Part shown: positions 10,861-21,055 of the stretch, piece after piece
Numbering within the stretch: the first letter of the stretch is position 1
Layout: every line of letters starts with the position of its first letter
Source: Tretioscincus oriximinensis
Lineage: Eukaryota; Chordata; Lepidosauria; Squamata; Gymnophthalmidae
Assembly (NCBI GenBank): GCA_022410635.1
Contig: JAJVDF010000297.1
Span: 1,344,154 to 1,408,153, forward strand
Length of the DNA stretch: 64,000 nt
Reading direction: 5' to 3'
Translations under genes and position numbers: made by a program
The notes under the pieces: model-generated
The model's database searches: none
What the model was told of the DNA's origin: nothing
The model's input: only the letters and a program-made list of their open reading frames with translations

Positions 10861-11220
10861 GGGTGAAAGAGAAGGGAGGGAGGAAGAAGAAGAAAAGGAA
10901 GAAGAAGAAGGTGGTAAGATGAGATCCTAGGAGGAGGGACTGAGAGAGAGGAAGAAAGGGAGGGGGAAAACAAGGAGGGCTTGGGGATGGATGGAGGAAG
11001 GAAGGAAGGATGGATGGATGGATGGAAGGGAGGGAGGAAAATGAAGACGATAGGAGAGGGGGGAAGGAAGAAGAGAGTAAATAAGCAGGTAGGTATGAAG
11101 GAAAGCAGGTAATTAGGTAGAAACATAGGAAGATGGAAAGGTACAGAGATAGGTAGATAGGGTTAGGGGAAGCAGAGGCAGAAGAGGAGGAAGAAAAAGA
11201 AGAAACAGAGGAGGAAGAGA
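10861..11220 (+). repeat. Purine-rich tract (GA-rich, with GGAA and GGAT units)
   Basis: About 360 bases in which nearly every + base is A or G, built from GAA, GGAA, GGGA and GGAT units, for example GGATGGATGGATGGATGG near 11010. A long polypurine run of this sort may adopt triplex (H-DNA) structure. The long Pro/Ser/Leu frames on the minus strand (10788-11126) are products of this composition. Confidence 0.9.
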
Positions 11221-11301
11221 CAATGACAACAAAGACGAAGAATTAAGCTCACTGCCTAGAGCCCACTGTATCCCTATGGCAGTCGGCATAGATACACTTG
11301 T

Positions 11302-11480
11302 TAGAACATACAAGGAGCCTTACTGAATGGGGCCACAGCCCATCTAGTCCAGCATTCTGTCTCATATAATGGCCCACTATTTATATCAAGACAGTCTGGA
11401 GCTGAAGAAGCCATAATCTTCACCTGTCCTTAGCTCCCTGCTATCAGGAATATTGCCTTTTCCCTTCACCCCCTCAGCAA
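11302..11480 (-). mobile_element. CR1 LINE 3' UTR fragment
   Basis: On + it reads AGAACATACAAGGAGCC then CCCATCTAGTCCAGCATTCT and GGCCCACTATTTATATC, the reverse complement of the CR1 end at 6990-7050. It lies just beyond the purine tract. Confidence 0.8.
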
Positions 11481-11884
11481 CTCACTGTATTTCATGGATT
11501 CATGATGAGACACCTAAAGTGGCTGTTTCAGCCTGTGCCCTGATAGCATGGTGCATCACATGTGATGCCAAAATATCTAAAAGAACCTCTCTGTCCATGT
11601 GCTAAGATCTGCAGGGATCTTTGATGGTGCCATTTGATAGTGCCATTCCTTTCAGCAATTAAAGGGATAGGTTCAGACTGTGAAGCAATCTCTTTTCTGA
11701 GGTGCTTCAGGCAACCTCAATGTATGTTGTACATTCAGATGACTAGTGAAGACAATCTATTTATCAAGATTGTCTCACGAGTTATCTGAGGAAAGAGCAT
11801 CACCTTCAGGTGAGGGAACATCTTTAGTTGGAGAAACAGCATTACCTCCCTATGCAGCACATATGAATGTGTTCTCCACATTAT
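11481..11884. other. Unassigned sequence
   Basis: May include worn L2 sequence upstream of the tail at 11885, but I cannot support it base by base. Confidence 0.35.
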
Positions 11885-11972
11885 TTTATCTGTTTTTTAT
11901 TACTTTTACTAAGACCTGCTTTAAGGTCTTTGGCTATAAGGGGGAACATAAATATAAATAAACAAACATGCA
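11885..11972 (+). mobile_element. L2 LINE 3' end, diverged
   Basis: GACCTGCTTTAAGGTCTTTG then GGGGGAACATAAATATAAAT and AAACAAAC. Same order as the L2 tail at 53947-53998. Confidence 0.5.
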
Positions 11973-13114
11973 TTTTCAGTAGAAGCATCCGCAGCAGCAT
12001 GTTGACAAAATGTCTTCCTTCTGCCAGCTTGCTAATGTGAAATAACCATAATGAACAAGATCAAACTAAAATTCTGAGGTAAGGCACCTTTTCTTCCTCG
12101 TTGCAGGGAAGATACATCAATTTTATACATTGTATAACAATTATTTTCTGCCTGATGCAATCACTTCTTTCTGTCTAGACACTGACTTCTTAATTTTGTT
12201 TTGAGGTTTATTTGTTGTTGTCCATACCTTTAATACATTTTGAAATCATCATTTTGCCATATTACTTTATATTTCTGTGAAGCAGAGAACATGCTTCTTA
12301 GTCAGATTCTGTGACTGAAAATTCACATTCAGCCAACTGTTTCAGTATATCAGTCACAACAGAGAGCTCTGTGCACTAAATGCCCAGAGGCTTTCCTGTC
12401 AAACAATGGAGGAGACCCATGTCTCCCAAGTGGATTATATGTGCAAAAGATTCTCTTTTTCAGTCTGAATAACTTAATACATTCCAATGTTCTCACATAT
12501 ACATCGTACCGCTGATAGAATCTGTTCTTCGACAGGTGAGCCTCAAGCCAACTAACCAACTTAAAAGACTTCTTTCAAAATGGAGGGGGAAGGGAAGAGT
12601 GAAATGATATATATTAGCTGCACATTTCCCCCCCAAGTCTAGGAGACATGGAGATGGAATTGCATGGAGATAGAATTTCAATTTCATGAACAAAATTAAG
12701 CCATTTCATGAGAAAATAGTGCGCTAGTAAATAGATGTCATTGGAGTTTCTTGAACATACATCTCTGGAGCATGTGAACAATAACTTTCACAGATAAAAC
12801 TGAATTTCTCAGTGTAATGTAAGGCCAAATGATCAAATCCTTTTCTTTGATCCTGAATCCCCAGATTCCAAAGATAACGTCTGTGTAAAATCAGGCTGTA
12901 TTATGAACTCTCCATTGTTTCACTCCACCTTGCCCCCAAAAGATGTTCAGTTTACTTTTATTTCCAAAAAGCAATGCCAGAGAATATTCAAACTCCTGAA
13001 TAATTGCCCTCATTTCACATACTGGAAAGTTTATGCTCAAAATTGTACAAGTTGACTTGAGCAATAAGGTCGTCCCCCACTTTTAAGTGCCACCTTGCAA
13101 GCCTGATGTGGTCT
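11973..13114. other. Unassigned sequence
   Basis: Minus-strand frames of 66-69 codons (12350-12693) are unrecognised and overlap each other. No repeat family seen. Confidence 0.45.
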
Positions 13115-14000
13115 AGATATATCAGCCTGATTTCATAAATCCCAGTTCACCAATCACGGTGGTAGTACTTTTCTGCACTTTTTCCAGTTCCACAATATCA
13201 TTTCTTAGATGTGGATCCTAGAATTATCCACAATATTCCAAAGGTGTCCTCAGCATAGATTTATAAAGAGACATAGGCTGTATCTACATGCAGTACTAAA
13301 AAGCAGTCCTACCTTTCATTGCGGGTGGGTGGCCAGCTCATTGTGAGTGGGAGGAAGGAAGCACTCAACCTGCTTTGCAGGGCTCTCTGCTGATTGGCAG
13401 AGGGCCCAGATGAGCAGGCCACATTAAAAAAAGGAGCGGGTTTTCGCCACGCAGTGCCGTGAGAGCTGAAAATATCTGCTATCATAAAACTCACTGTAAG
13501 GCAGGTTTATAGTGATTGCGTCGCTGACATACATTCATTATATCTGCAGGAGCTGCCGGGACGGCGCTCTTATGCAGACATCATTGCGCCATGTGGATGC
13601 AGCCATAATACAATTAAGTTTGCTGATGTATTTTATATTCCCTTCTGACTTACCCACAATAGTGAATTTGTATTTTCTGCTGCTGGGCACTGGTTATACT
13701 TACCTTGAGTTATCCACCAGAACACAAAAATCTCTTTTCCAGTCTGCTACAATAAGGTTAATCCCCACCATTATATACATGTAATTAGGGCTCTTTGTCA
13801 ACACTACCATGTTTGAAAACCATTTGCCTCTTTGTTACCCACTCACACAACATTAAAGGATCTTCTGGAGCTCTTCATAATTTTTATCAGTTTTCATTAT
13901 CCTAAATAGTTTGGTATCATTGGTAATATTTTTTACTTCATTGCTTTTAAACTTCCAAAATATTGGCTAATAAGTTCCATTGAATTGTGGGCAATAATCC
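13115..14000 (-). mobile_element. CR1 LINE fragment split by a MITE
   Basis: Antisense CR1 ORF2 sequence: TTCTGCACTTTTTCCAGTTC and CACAATATCATTTCTTAGAT (13170-13215) correspond to the LEKVQ..RDIVELE region at 6420-6460, and 13615-13990 continues toward the palm (for example AGTTTGGTATCATTGGTAAT near the FADD region). The two parts are separated by the insertion at 13276-13604. Heavily substituted. Confidence 0.75.
13276..13604. mobile_element. Non-autonomous DNA transposon inserted in CR1
   Basis: Left end GGCTGTATCTACATG, right end the inverted GGCTGCATCCACATG (13 of 15 match). ATA occurs on both outer sides (13273-13275, 13605-13607) and could be a 3-base target duplication. The inner part is richer in G+C than the host CR1 and has no coding frame. 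A 3-base duplication would fit Harbinger/PIF-like elements, but one case is not enough to assign it. A related end (14 of 15 with the right arm) may occur at 22313. Confidence 0.65.
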
Positions 14001-14146
14001 TTTTTCCTTCCTCCTTCCCACTCTGGGAATTGCCTATTTATTACCACTCCTTTAGTTGCAAATCCTTTAGTCAATTACTATTCCAGAATAGGACTATTCC
14101 TCACATTCCACGATCAATGTTTCAGGAGTTTCTGAAAGTTCAGATA

Positions 14147-14232
14147 TATATACTGCTCAAAACAATTAAGGGAACACTTTAACATACACTGTTATGTTAA
14201 AGTGTTCCCTTAATTGTTTTGAGCAGTATATA
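14147..14232. mobile_element. Perfect 40-bp palindrome, Tc1/mariner-like ends
   Basis: Arms 14147-14186 and 14193-14232 are exact reverse complements over 40 bases with a 6-base loop (CACTGT). The arms contain ACTGCTCAAAACAATTAAGG and GGAACACTTTAACATA. The outer bases are TA repeats, so a TA target duplication cannot be separated from the arm. I associate the ACTGCTCAAAA..AAGGGAACACT motif with widespread Tc1/mariner-type terminal repeats, from memory. It could be two terminal repeats joined after loss of the interior. Confidence 0.8.
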
Positions 14233-14930
14233 AGATCAACAGAGTAATCTTTATCTATGTTCTTTAAGTGTTGAGTATTTGTAGAAGCCTGGCTGATTTT
14301 CCTTCAATAGTGCTTGCTCCCCTAGGTGTATACTAACGCTGTTCCTAATTTTAGTGTCCAATAATAGAATTGATTGTTTAGGTAACTTATTCACTCTATA
14401 GTTCATGGCATAGTAACACATTTTGCATCATTAGCAGGCACTGCCTTGGACAGATATTGTCCATTGTACATCCTGAAACCCAGATTCCCTTCAATGTTGG
14501 AAAGATTATATGACTTAAACTATTCCGAGTGAGTTGGGAAATTTCTGCATTTGTTCTTGACATTCCACCACGGGGCAGGAGTTCCTGTGACGGAAGAAAA
14601 GGAAGGGAGGGAGAGAAAGTCAGATGACCCATTTTACTTCAGTCATGGCTGCTATCACTAAAGTACCTCAGATGTAATTTTCAGCTTCCAAAGGCTGGAA
14701 ACCTGCATTCATCTTCACTGTTTCCTAGGAAGCCCTTTTTACATGATATCATCTAAGGTGGCCTTTTCAGGAGTGCTGCTGAAAAGAATTTCCCATCATA
14801 CCCTGGCCACTGGGGCATGCTGTCTGCACGTTTTTGTAATCCAGAATGCAGGTACAGATATGTTTGTGGACTTTATCCTGGGATGGAGCTTTGCACAATG
14901 TATTGTCTGTCCACACAAACGGGAAAAATG
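14233..14930. other. Unassigned sequence
   Basis: A 78-codon minus frame (14396-14632) is unrecognised. No repeat recognised. Confidence 0.45.
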
Positions 14931-15230
14931 ACAACAACAACAACAACAACAACAACAACTGGGTTCTTATAGCCTGCTTCCCTCACCTTTCAAAGGGACT
15001 CAAAGTGGCTTACAAGGGTATTCTGCCCAAAAGCTTACATTCTATCTTCCACACCAGGCTGTGGTGGTTCTCATTTATCTACTTGCAGTCAGTTGCAATT
15101 TCTTGCAATTCTTGCTTTCAAATAGCTGGGTTGGCTAGAGCTACCAGCTAGGAGAAGGTGCTCATCCCTTCCCATGTCCGAAACAGGGGTTTGAAACTTG
15201 ATCTCCCAGATGAGAGGCCGTTTGTGCCTG
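14931..15230 (-). mobile_element. tRNA-headed SINE
   Basis: Reverse complement of the family: tail at the left as (CAA)n instead of (GAA)n, then CACCTTTCAAAGGGACTC, GCAATTTCTTGCAATTCTTG and CCCAGATGAGAGG. The outermost tRNA head (boxes A and upstream) is reduced to CCGTTTGTGCCTG, so about 15 bases are missing there. Confidence 0.9.
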
Positions 15231-15479
15231 CAAACAAACCTTTAAACAGAACAGAGAGATGAGCTACCAGGCTCATAGAGCAGAGAGTTATATCCTGGCT
15301 ACTAAGATCTATAATCCTGTAATACTGAGCATCCACAATGGAGTCTAGAGCAGGCATTGTATGGGAATCTTGGGGTGCCTTCTTTGTGAGATCCAACACA
15401 CATGGGCTTAGAAGTGGAAAGCTCTGTGTTTTGCTAGGATGTTGGAAAATATCTGCTATCTGGAAATTGCTGATTCTCA
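15231..15479. other. Unassigned sequence
   Basis: No repeat or gene recognised. Confidence 0.4.
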
Positions 15480-15590
15480 CACTTTTATTACTGATGCATG
15501 GTGAAGCCTAGTGAAAATACTTATAAGACGTATGGCTGAACAGTGAAGATGTTGGAACATCCTGGCTTGAACCAGGTAAGGAAACATGTG
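15480..15590 (+). repeat. Dispersed repeat B, copy 1
   Basis: CACTTTTATTACTGATG at the start and AACATCCTGGCTTGAACCAG near the end match the same order at 28155-28263. Family unknown. The interiors differ in length. Confidence 0.55.
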
Positions 15591-15734
15591 TATGCAACCA
15601 TAGATGAAGTGTGAAGGGATGGGTGATCTAGTACATCCTAACATATGGATGACAGGCCTTTGTAGTTGAACAAATTCCTGTGTAATGTCATATATGGAAA
15701 GGTCTTCCACACTTGGAAAAAGGAATCAAGAACG

Positions 15735-15826
15735 TCTAGAAGCAATTAGTGGGTCACTGTGGGAGATAGGATTCTAGATTAGATGGACTGTGCCATATCC
15801 AGCAGGACTCTTTCAATGTTCTCACA
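15735..15826 (+). mobile_element. CR1 LINE 3' terminus
   Basis: GTCACTGTGGGAGATAGGAT then TAGATTAGATGGACTGTG and CCAGCAGGACTCTTTCAATG, matching the final 80 bases of the CR1 at 6970-7050. Confidence 0.75.
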
Positions 15827-15890
15827 GAGAGCCTGGACCTGCACATGCTTACACATGATGAGGACAGTGTGCTTGTATTTCAGTATAAGG

Positions 15891-16285
15891 TCAACATCCA
15901 GCACCGGCCGCTGAGCGCTCCACAAGGAGTTTCCTGATGGTGCGCACAGAATTATTTTAGTGATTCCCACCTTCAGTACTGACTCCCATTCTGCATGGGA
16001 ATCGCCACGTTAGGGGAACTCTGCCCTCTGTTCCCCCAACATGGCGCTACCGGTGCCGCCCACCCTCCCAGCAGCCAACAGAATTGCTCCTCCTTCATTT
16101 CCCTTGGCTGCTAGGAAAGTGGGTGGTACTGGTAGCATCATGTTGGGGGAACAGAGAGCAGAGTTCCCCTAACATAGCGATTCCCATGCGAAAAGGAAGC
16201 CATTACTGAAGGTGGGAATCTCCGAAATCATTCTATACGTGCCATCAGCTGATCCCCTCACTCAGCGGCCGGCGCTGTCACCATC
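15891..16285. mobile_element. hAT-type hairpin MITE with 8-bp target duplication
   Basis: The element spans 15899-16277. The left end CAGCACCGGCCGCTGAG and the inverted right end CAGCGCCGGCCGCTGAG differ at one base. Arms continue inward for well over 100 bases (GATTCCCACCTTCAGTA; TTAGGGGAACTCTGC; GTTCCCCCAACATG in both), so the whole element is an imperfect hairpin centred near 16088. Flanks TCAACATC (15891-15898) and TCACCATC (16278-16285) match at 7 of 8 bases. CAG-type ends with an 8-base duplication are the hAT signature. No coding frame, so it would need transposase in trans. Confidence 0.85.
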
Positions 16286-17791
16286 AGTATTGAAGGTGTT
16301 GAGGCAGTCAGAGTCTAAATTTAGGTCTTAAAAGGCACATAGATTTTTGTTTGGTGTATCACAGGATATCTCCCCCTAACCCCCTGTCTTTTCTCTTCGA
16401 AAGGACAAATAACTTGGTATGTGACCAGCAAATTCCTTCACGTATTATTATTACAATATTTTTCTTTTTAAAAAATCCTGAACAAAAGGAACAATTGTTT
16501 TGTTGTTTGTACATACTGTAAGATTCTTATTCAAGATTAGCCTTTTCATCATTGTGGAAACAAACCTGCTTAAGTATATTTTGCTGAAAGAGATATAAAA
16601 CCAAACAATTTCTTTTTAAAAGCCTCATTCAAATTTTTATCACAACTTCTCTTTGCAGAAAATCTATGCGTGACCATCTGGCCCTTATTCTAACATGATC
16701 AGGGCAAAGATGAACAGTGGAAAGAAAACACCGTTGAGAAAAGTTCATCTTGGAATGCATTTAATTTAAAATCTTAGGAGTGGCTGCATTTGCACTCTCT
16801 GTTGACAAATCAATCTATTTGTGGCTTGTTTTTCCTCCTAATTTGTTAAAGTGTGTCCAACTTAAACTGGGCATATTTGAAGCAAGAATGACATTCTCAA
16901 ATTGTTAATTTTTACATTGACTATTACTTAGCTGAAACTGAAAACAAACACATGAGATCTTCTAAAGGCAGTGGAAAATTAAGGTCCAGTTATCCTTAAT
17001 TTATTAGATGAGGTTCAAGATGGTTCACATGAAAATTAATAGGGATTAAATTCCATAATCTCCCTCTTGCATGTACATCTTTCTGAAGTGAGAAATAAGA
17101 AACATTGTCTAATAAACATAATTCACTTTATAATGATTCCAAATTTATTTGGCATAGACTCATAATAAAACCATCATTAGGTTAAAGAGGTTAAAATTTC
17201 TGCAAAACAGCAGGATATGGCTTAACCTACATTTGAAGATCTAGATCTGCTTGGACAAAAGTCTCCTTTTCCTTATTCCTCTTGTTTTCCAGTCACCCCC
17301 CTTTACCCCCACACACTGGTTTCTCACTCCATCAATGCCCTTTTGCAGCGTGAACGTGGATGGTAAGGAACAGAAAAAGAAGGCTGCCAAGCATAAGGTT
17401 GTGTCCCAACTAGGGGAATAAACAGGTGTGAAAGCTGTTTAACTCAGTGCTGGCTGCACTCATTTTCCAATTGCCAATTGCAAAGCAACATGGACGTTGA
17501 GCAGAATTTCCTCAGAAAACATCACACCTGCAGGGTAATGCCATTTGTTTTAATTCTATACTGGCAACTGTTTGCCCTGAGCTTCGATTGGACAGTGTCA
17601 GCTGTTCTTTCTGGCCTAGAGGATGATGGTTCCTTGGGTGTGCTCTAGCTCCTAGCAAAGCAAGAAGCACCCTCAAGGACAGGACAACACAGCAGTAGGG
17701 GAGATCACTGTGGATCTCCTGCTTTTGCTGCTTCCTTTTGACAGTGGTTTGATGTTCCTGCCACTTATGGGAAATCCTTCCCATCATGTTG
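16286..17791. other. Unassigned AT-rich sequence
   Basis: No open frame of 60 codons until 17512. The 91-codon minus frame at 17512-17787 is unrecognised. Confidence 0.5.
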
Positions 17792-17848
17792 CCTGATCCT
17801 TGGGAATGCTTCTGGCTTCACTGGGAGCCAGAAGACTCCCAAGGATCA
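17792..17848. repeat. Short inverted repeat
   Basis: TGATCCTTGGGAATGCTTCT and the inverted TGATCCTTGGGAGTCTTCTG enclose a short spacer: arms of 22-23 bases with one indel and one mismatch. No target duplication seen. Confidence 0.6.
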
Positions 17849-18340
17849 CCCACTTTGGTTTTATGCAGGTGAAAACTTGCACAAAAGCAGATGTACATAT
17901 ATATTTTAAAGCCTCTGAGAGCACTCTACTCAACTATCACTCCTTCCCTGCTCAGTGTGGTCACTGTACCTTACTATAATAGAGGAAAGCACTACGAATC
18001 CTGCTCTTCCTTGGCAGAAAAACACAGGGCAGTTCATTATGAAATTTCTTTCTTAGAAGCATAGATGGGGTAATGGAAAATCTGTACATTTGGAATGACA
18101 TGTTTGAAATTTGAAATGTTGAAGATGGGCACATTTTGTGCCACCTTATTTGAATATCATCCTTGGTCCCTTCCAGATGAGACTTTCCTACAGTGATGGG
18201 AGTTACATCATGAAAGCTCTGCCTCAGATTCTCATGCAATGTCAGCAATCCATTCACTAAAAAGCTGTATCAGGCTTCTCCTGACAGTAGTTACATGGAG
18301 ACATTAGAGGAGGCTTATGTCTTCCCCCAAGGGTCATGTG
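17849..18340. other. Unassigned sequence
   Basis: A 98-codon minus frame (17961-18257) is unrecognised and probably chance. Confidence 0.4.
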
Positions 18341-18530
18341 CATGCATGAACAGGCAAAAAAAGCAAGAATTCAGCTGAGATATGGGGCAAGGCATGTGCA
18401 GTGGAGCTCAGACTTATGAGAGGAGGGTGAAGAGCAACCAATTGGAGACTGTGCACGCAGGTTCTCAGGCCTGCAATATAAGAGGAATACAATTCCCAGT
18501 GGATATGTTCAGCTCCTTGCTATGGTAATG
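18341..18530 (-). repeat. Dispersed repeat A, copy 2 (inverted)
   Basis: Reverse complement of 10662-10835 over about 170-190 bases; shared strings include GGAGCTGAACATATCCA and GCACATGCCTTGCC on the minus strand. Confidence 0.65.
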
Positions 18531-19699
18531 TAGTAAGGTAAGGACAGATGGGAAACTGAGTCTGTATTTACACAGATGGTCTTTATACAGGGGGCCCTTA
18601 TAAAGAGTATGCCCAGCTCCTTCTTATCTTCTTGACTCTTACAGTTATTGCACTAATTCTGATTTTATAGGTATTTTATTTTAATGTAACAAACATGCCA
18701 TTCTCCATTCTACAATTCTCCATCATGGCTAACCTTTATACTGAAAGGTAGGGCAAAAATGTTGGAATTAAATAAATATTGTGAAACATTGTTTTGGCAT
18801 TTATCTAATCTTACTACAGGAATATTAACACATATTCAACAAGCCATTAATTTTCACTCAGAGAAACGGGCCAAACAATAAAAGGAATTATGATCAGTGC
18901 AGGCTGTATCTTTGCCTTGTATATATCAGTTTATGCAAATTCAGCCTAGACTAGCTCTTTTCTAGAAAGACTAGCTATGTTAGATTATGCAAAAATGAAA
19001 GGGTATAGTAATACGTTTGGTAATATTCTTTATTGAAGCAAATCACTATTTTTCTTCCAAAATAGTATCAGCAATGACAGTAATTCTTGTCAAATCACTT
19101 TTTAATTAAATTCATATATGTGTTGCCATTTTTAAAAATGACCACATTGTCCATCTGCACACACAAAATGTTTAAGTATTTCCAGCCAAACTCTCCAAGC
19201 ATAACTGCACACCTAATAAGTCCTATATTTTACAACCAAAACTCATGTATTTCAGGGAATCTGTAGTGATTTTTCTTTCTCTGGGGAAAACAAAAGTTAG
19301 CTATACAAATTGCAAAGTAGTTGAAACAATACAAGAATAAAACATGGAAAGAAATATATTCTGAAAAACATTCTATTATGCATTTCTTAATTTATACAGT
19401 TTTTCAGGGAAGCAAGATAGAAAATGTCAATTAACAATAATTAAAAGACAGACATGTTTAATCTCAAAATACATTTTGATTTGATATACCCTTGGCACAC
19501 AAAAAACCTGAGAGCAATTCCAGGGCTAACGGATGCAGGAAAGGTGAATTAAAAGAAATTTATTTTTTATTCTCCCTCACCTCTTTCTAAAAAATTCTTC
19601 TATGATTAGAAGGATCTTAGGCAACCAAGTGATTTTTCTTATTTATAAACATTCCTTGACATCTCTTTTGCAGACAAACTATATAGGCATAGTTTGACT
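18531..19699. other. Unassigned AT-rich sequence
   Basis: No open frame of 60 codons, no repeat recognised. One of the quieter stretches of the window. Confidence 0.5.
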
Positions 19700-19979
19700 G
19701 TACCACCTCTCTCAGTGGCAGAGAGGGTGGGAACCCAGAATAGAGCCTTCTCTTTGGCAGCCCACAGACTATGGAATAGTCTCACACTCAAGGTGCGTCA
19801 ATCACCATCTCTGTGCACATTCAGAAAATGCTTGAATGTGGCCTCTTTGGCCTGACCTTTTGTCCCTTTCCTGTTTCTTAGATGTGGCTGTTTTTAACGT
19901 GTTAATTGTGATTTCATTGTTAACCACCCTGAGACCTTCTGGTATAGGGTGGTATAAAAATGTAAATAAATAAATAAAT
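19700..19979 (+). mobile_element. L2 LINE 3' end with ORF2 C-terminus
   Basis: A + frame gives RVGTQNRAFSLAAHRLWNSL then LKVRQSPSLCTFRKCL, the last part of L2 ORF2 (compare GTRARAFSVVAPCLWNSLPL at 53.7 kb). The 3' UTR has CCACCCTGAGACCTTCTGGT and ends in (AAAT)n at 19979. Confidence 0.85.
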
Positions 19980-20057
19980 CTACATGTTGATGTCCAAATT
20001 GTATAAAGCAAGGTTTGGGTCAGCCAAAATAGGTGAATTTGGGTTGAGTCAAAACAA

Positions 20058-20150
20058 CCTTCTTTCCTTCTTCTTTTGTTGTCTCCTCTTCCTTCCTTCA
20101 CCCTTCCTTCCTTTCCTTTCCTTTCTTTCTTCCTTCTTTTCTTCCTTCCT
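20058..20150 (+). repeat. Pyrimidine-rich tract
   Basis: CTTCCTTC, CTTTCC and similar units. The Lys/Arg-rich minus frame of 124 codons here (19802-20176) follows from the composition. Confidence 0.85.
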
Positions 20151-20784
20151 GTTTTATTACTGACATCTTTGTGCATCTGGGTATCATATTTTAAGCTTGA
20201 ACAATGGATATATGTATACCATTAATGAATCTTCAGTAAACAAAACAAAATGATAAATAATGAAATAACCAAGATCCGCAGCCAATCAAACTGAATGTTC
20301 TTAGGCAAATTAGGCAGCTTCAGTAGTTGCTGGAAATCTGGCCAGAAGAAGAAAAAAGCTGCCTCACTCTTGGTCACACATGAACGGTTCCAGTATTTGA
20401 ACTCAGTGGCAGAAGAGTCTGATGTTAAAAAAAAGGAATTTCAAACATCACTAAAACTGCCAGTTACTTGTCATGCTCAAAATAAGACTCTACTGCTGAG
20501 ACAGGGAATCACGTTACTGAAAACAACTGAAGTCTCACAATGATGGCATTTATAGATAAATATCAACCCAAACGTCATGGCCTCTCTGTTAGTGGAAGCA
20601 GCAATATCACCCTTTGGAAAATATTTCAACAAAAAAGAAAAAAAGGAAGAGTAGGAGGAATATGCAGGAAAGAAGAGCCTCACTATCCTACCACAAGATT
20701 TATTTATGTTTATAGCTGAGTATCTCAAAATGGATCGCAATATAATGATTCTAACATAATGAGAACAGCACATAAAAAAACTCA
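20151..20784. other. Unassigned sequence
   Basis: Overlapping frames on both strands (82 and 102 codons) are unrecognised. No repeat recognised. Confidence 0.4.
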
Positions 20785-21055
20785 ATATCAGAAGAAGTGG
20801 TAGAAATCTATCTGGATAGCTTCAATAAAAGACTAGACAAATCCTTGAAGGCCACAGGTATCAAGGGTTGCTAGAACTGAGATCTAGGTAAAGCTTCCAG
20901 GATGCAGAGACAGGCAGGATATCATTAATCATAGGAGGTCACACCTTCATCTTCTGCCTGAGAATGACTGGAAACAGTTGGTAGGCCGCTGGGTGAGACA
21001 AGGTATTGGACACGATGGGCTATAGTCTGATCCGGCAGGATTCCTCTTACATAGA
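20785..21055 (+). mobile_element. CR1 LINE 3' UTR
   Basis: GAAGTGGTAGAAATCTATCT and GGATAGCTTCAATAAAAGAC match the 3' part of CR1 (6750-6810), and GACACGATGGGCTATAGTC with CCGGCAGGATTCCTCTTACA its end. The final TTCTTATG repeats are eroded. Confidence 0.75.

Noticed and set aside
10788..11126. 112-codon minus frame rich in Pro, Ser and Leu
   Set aside because: A shadow of the purine tract.
19802..20176. 124-codon Lys/Arg-rich minus frame
   Set aside because: A shadow of the pyrimidine tract and the L2 tail.
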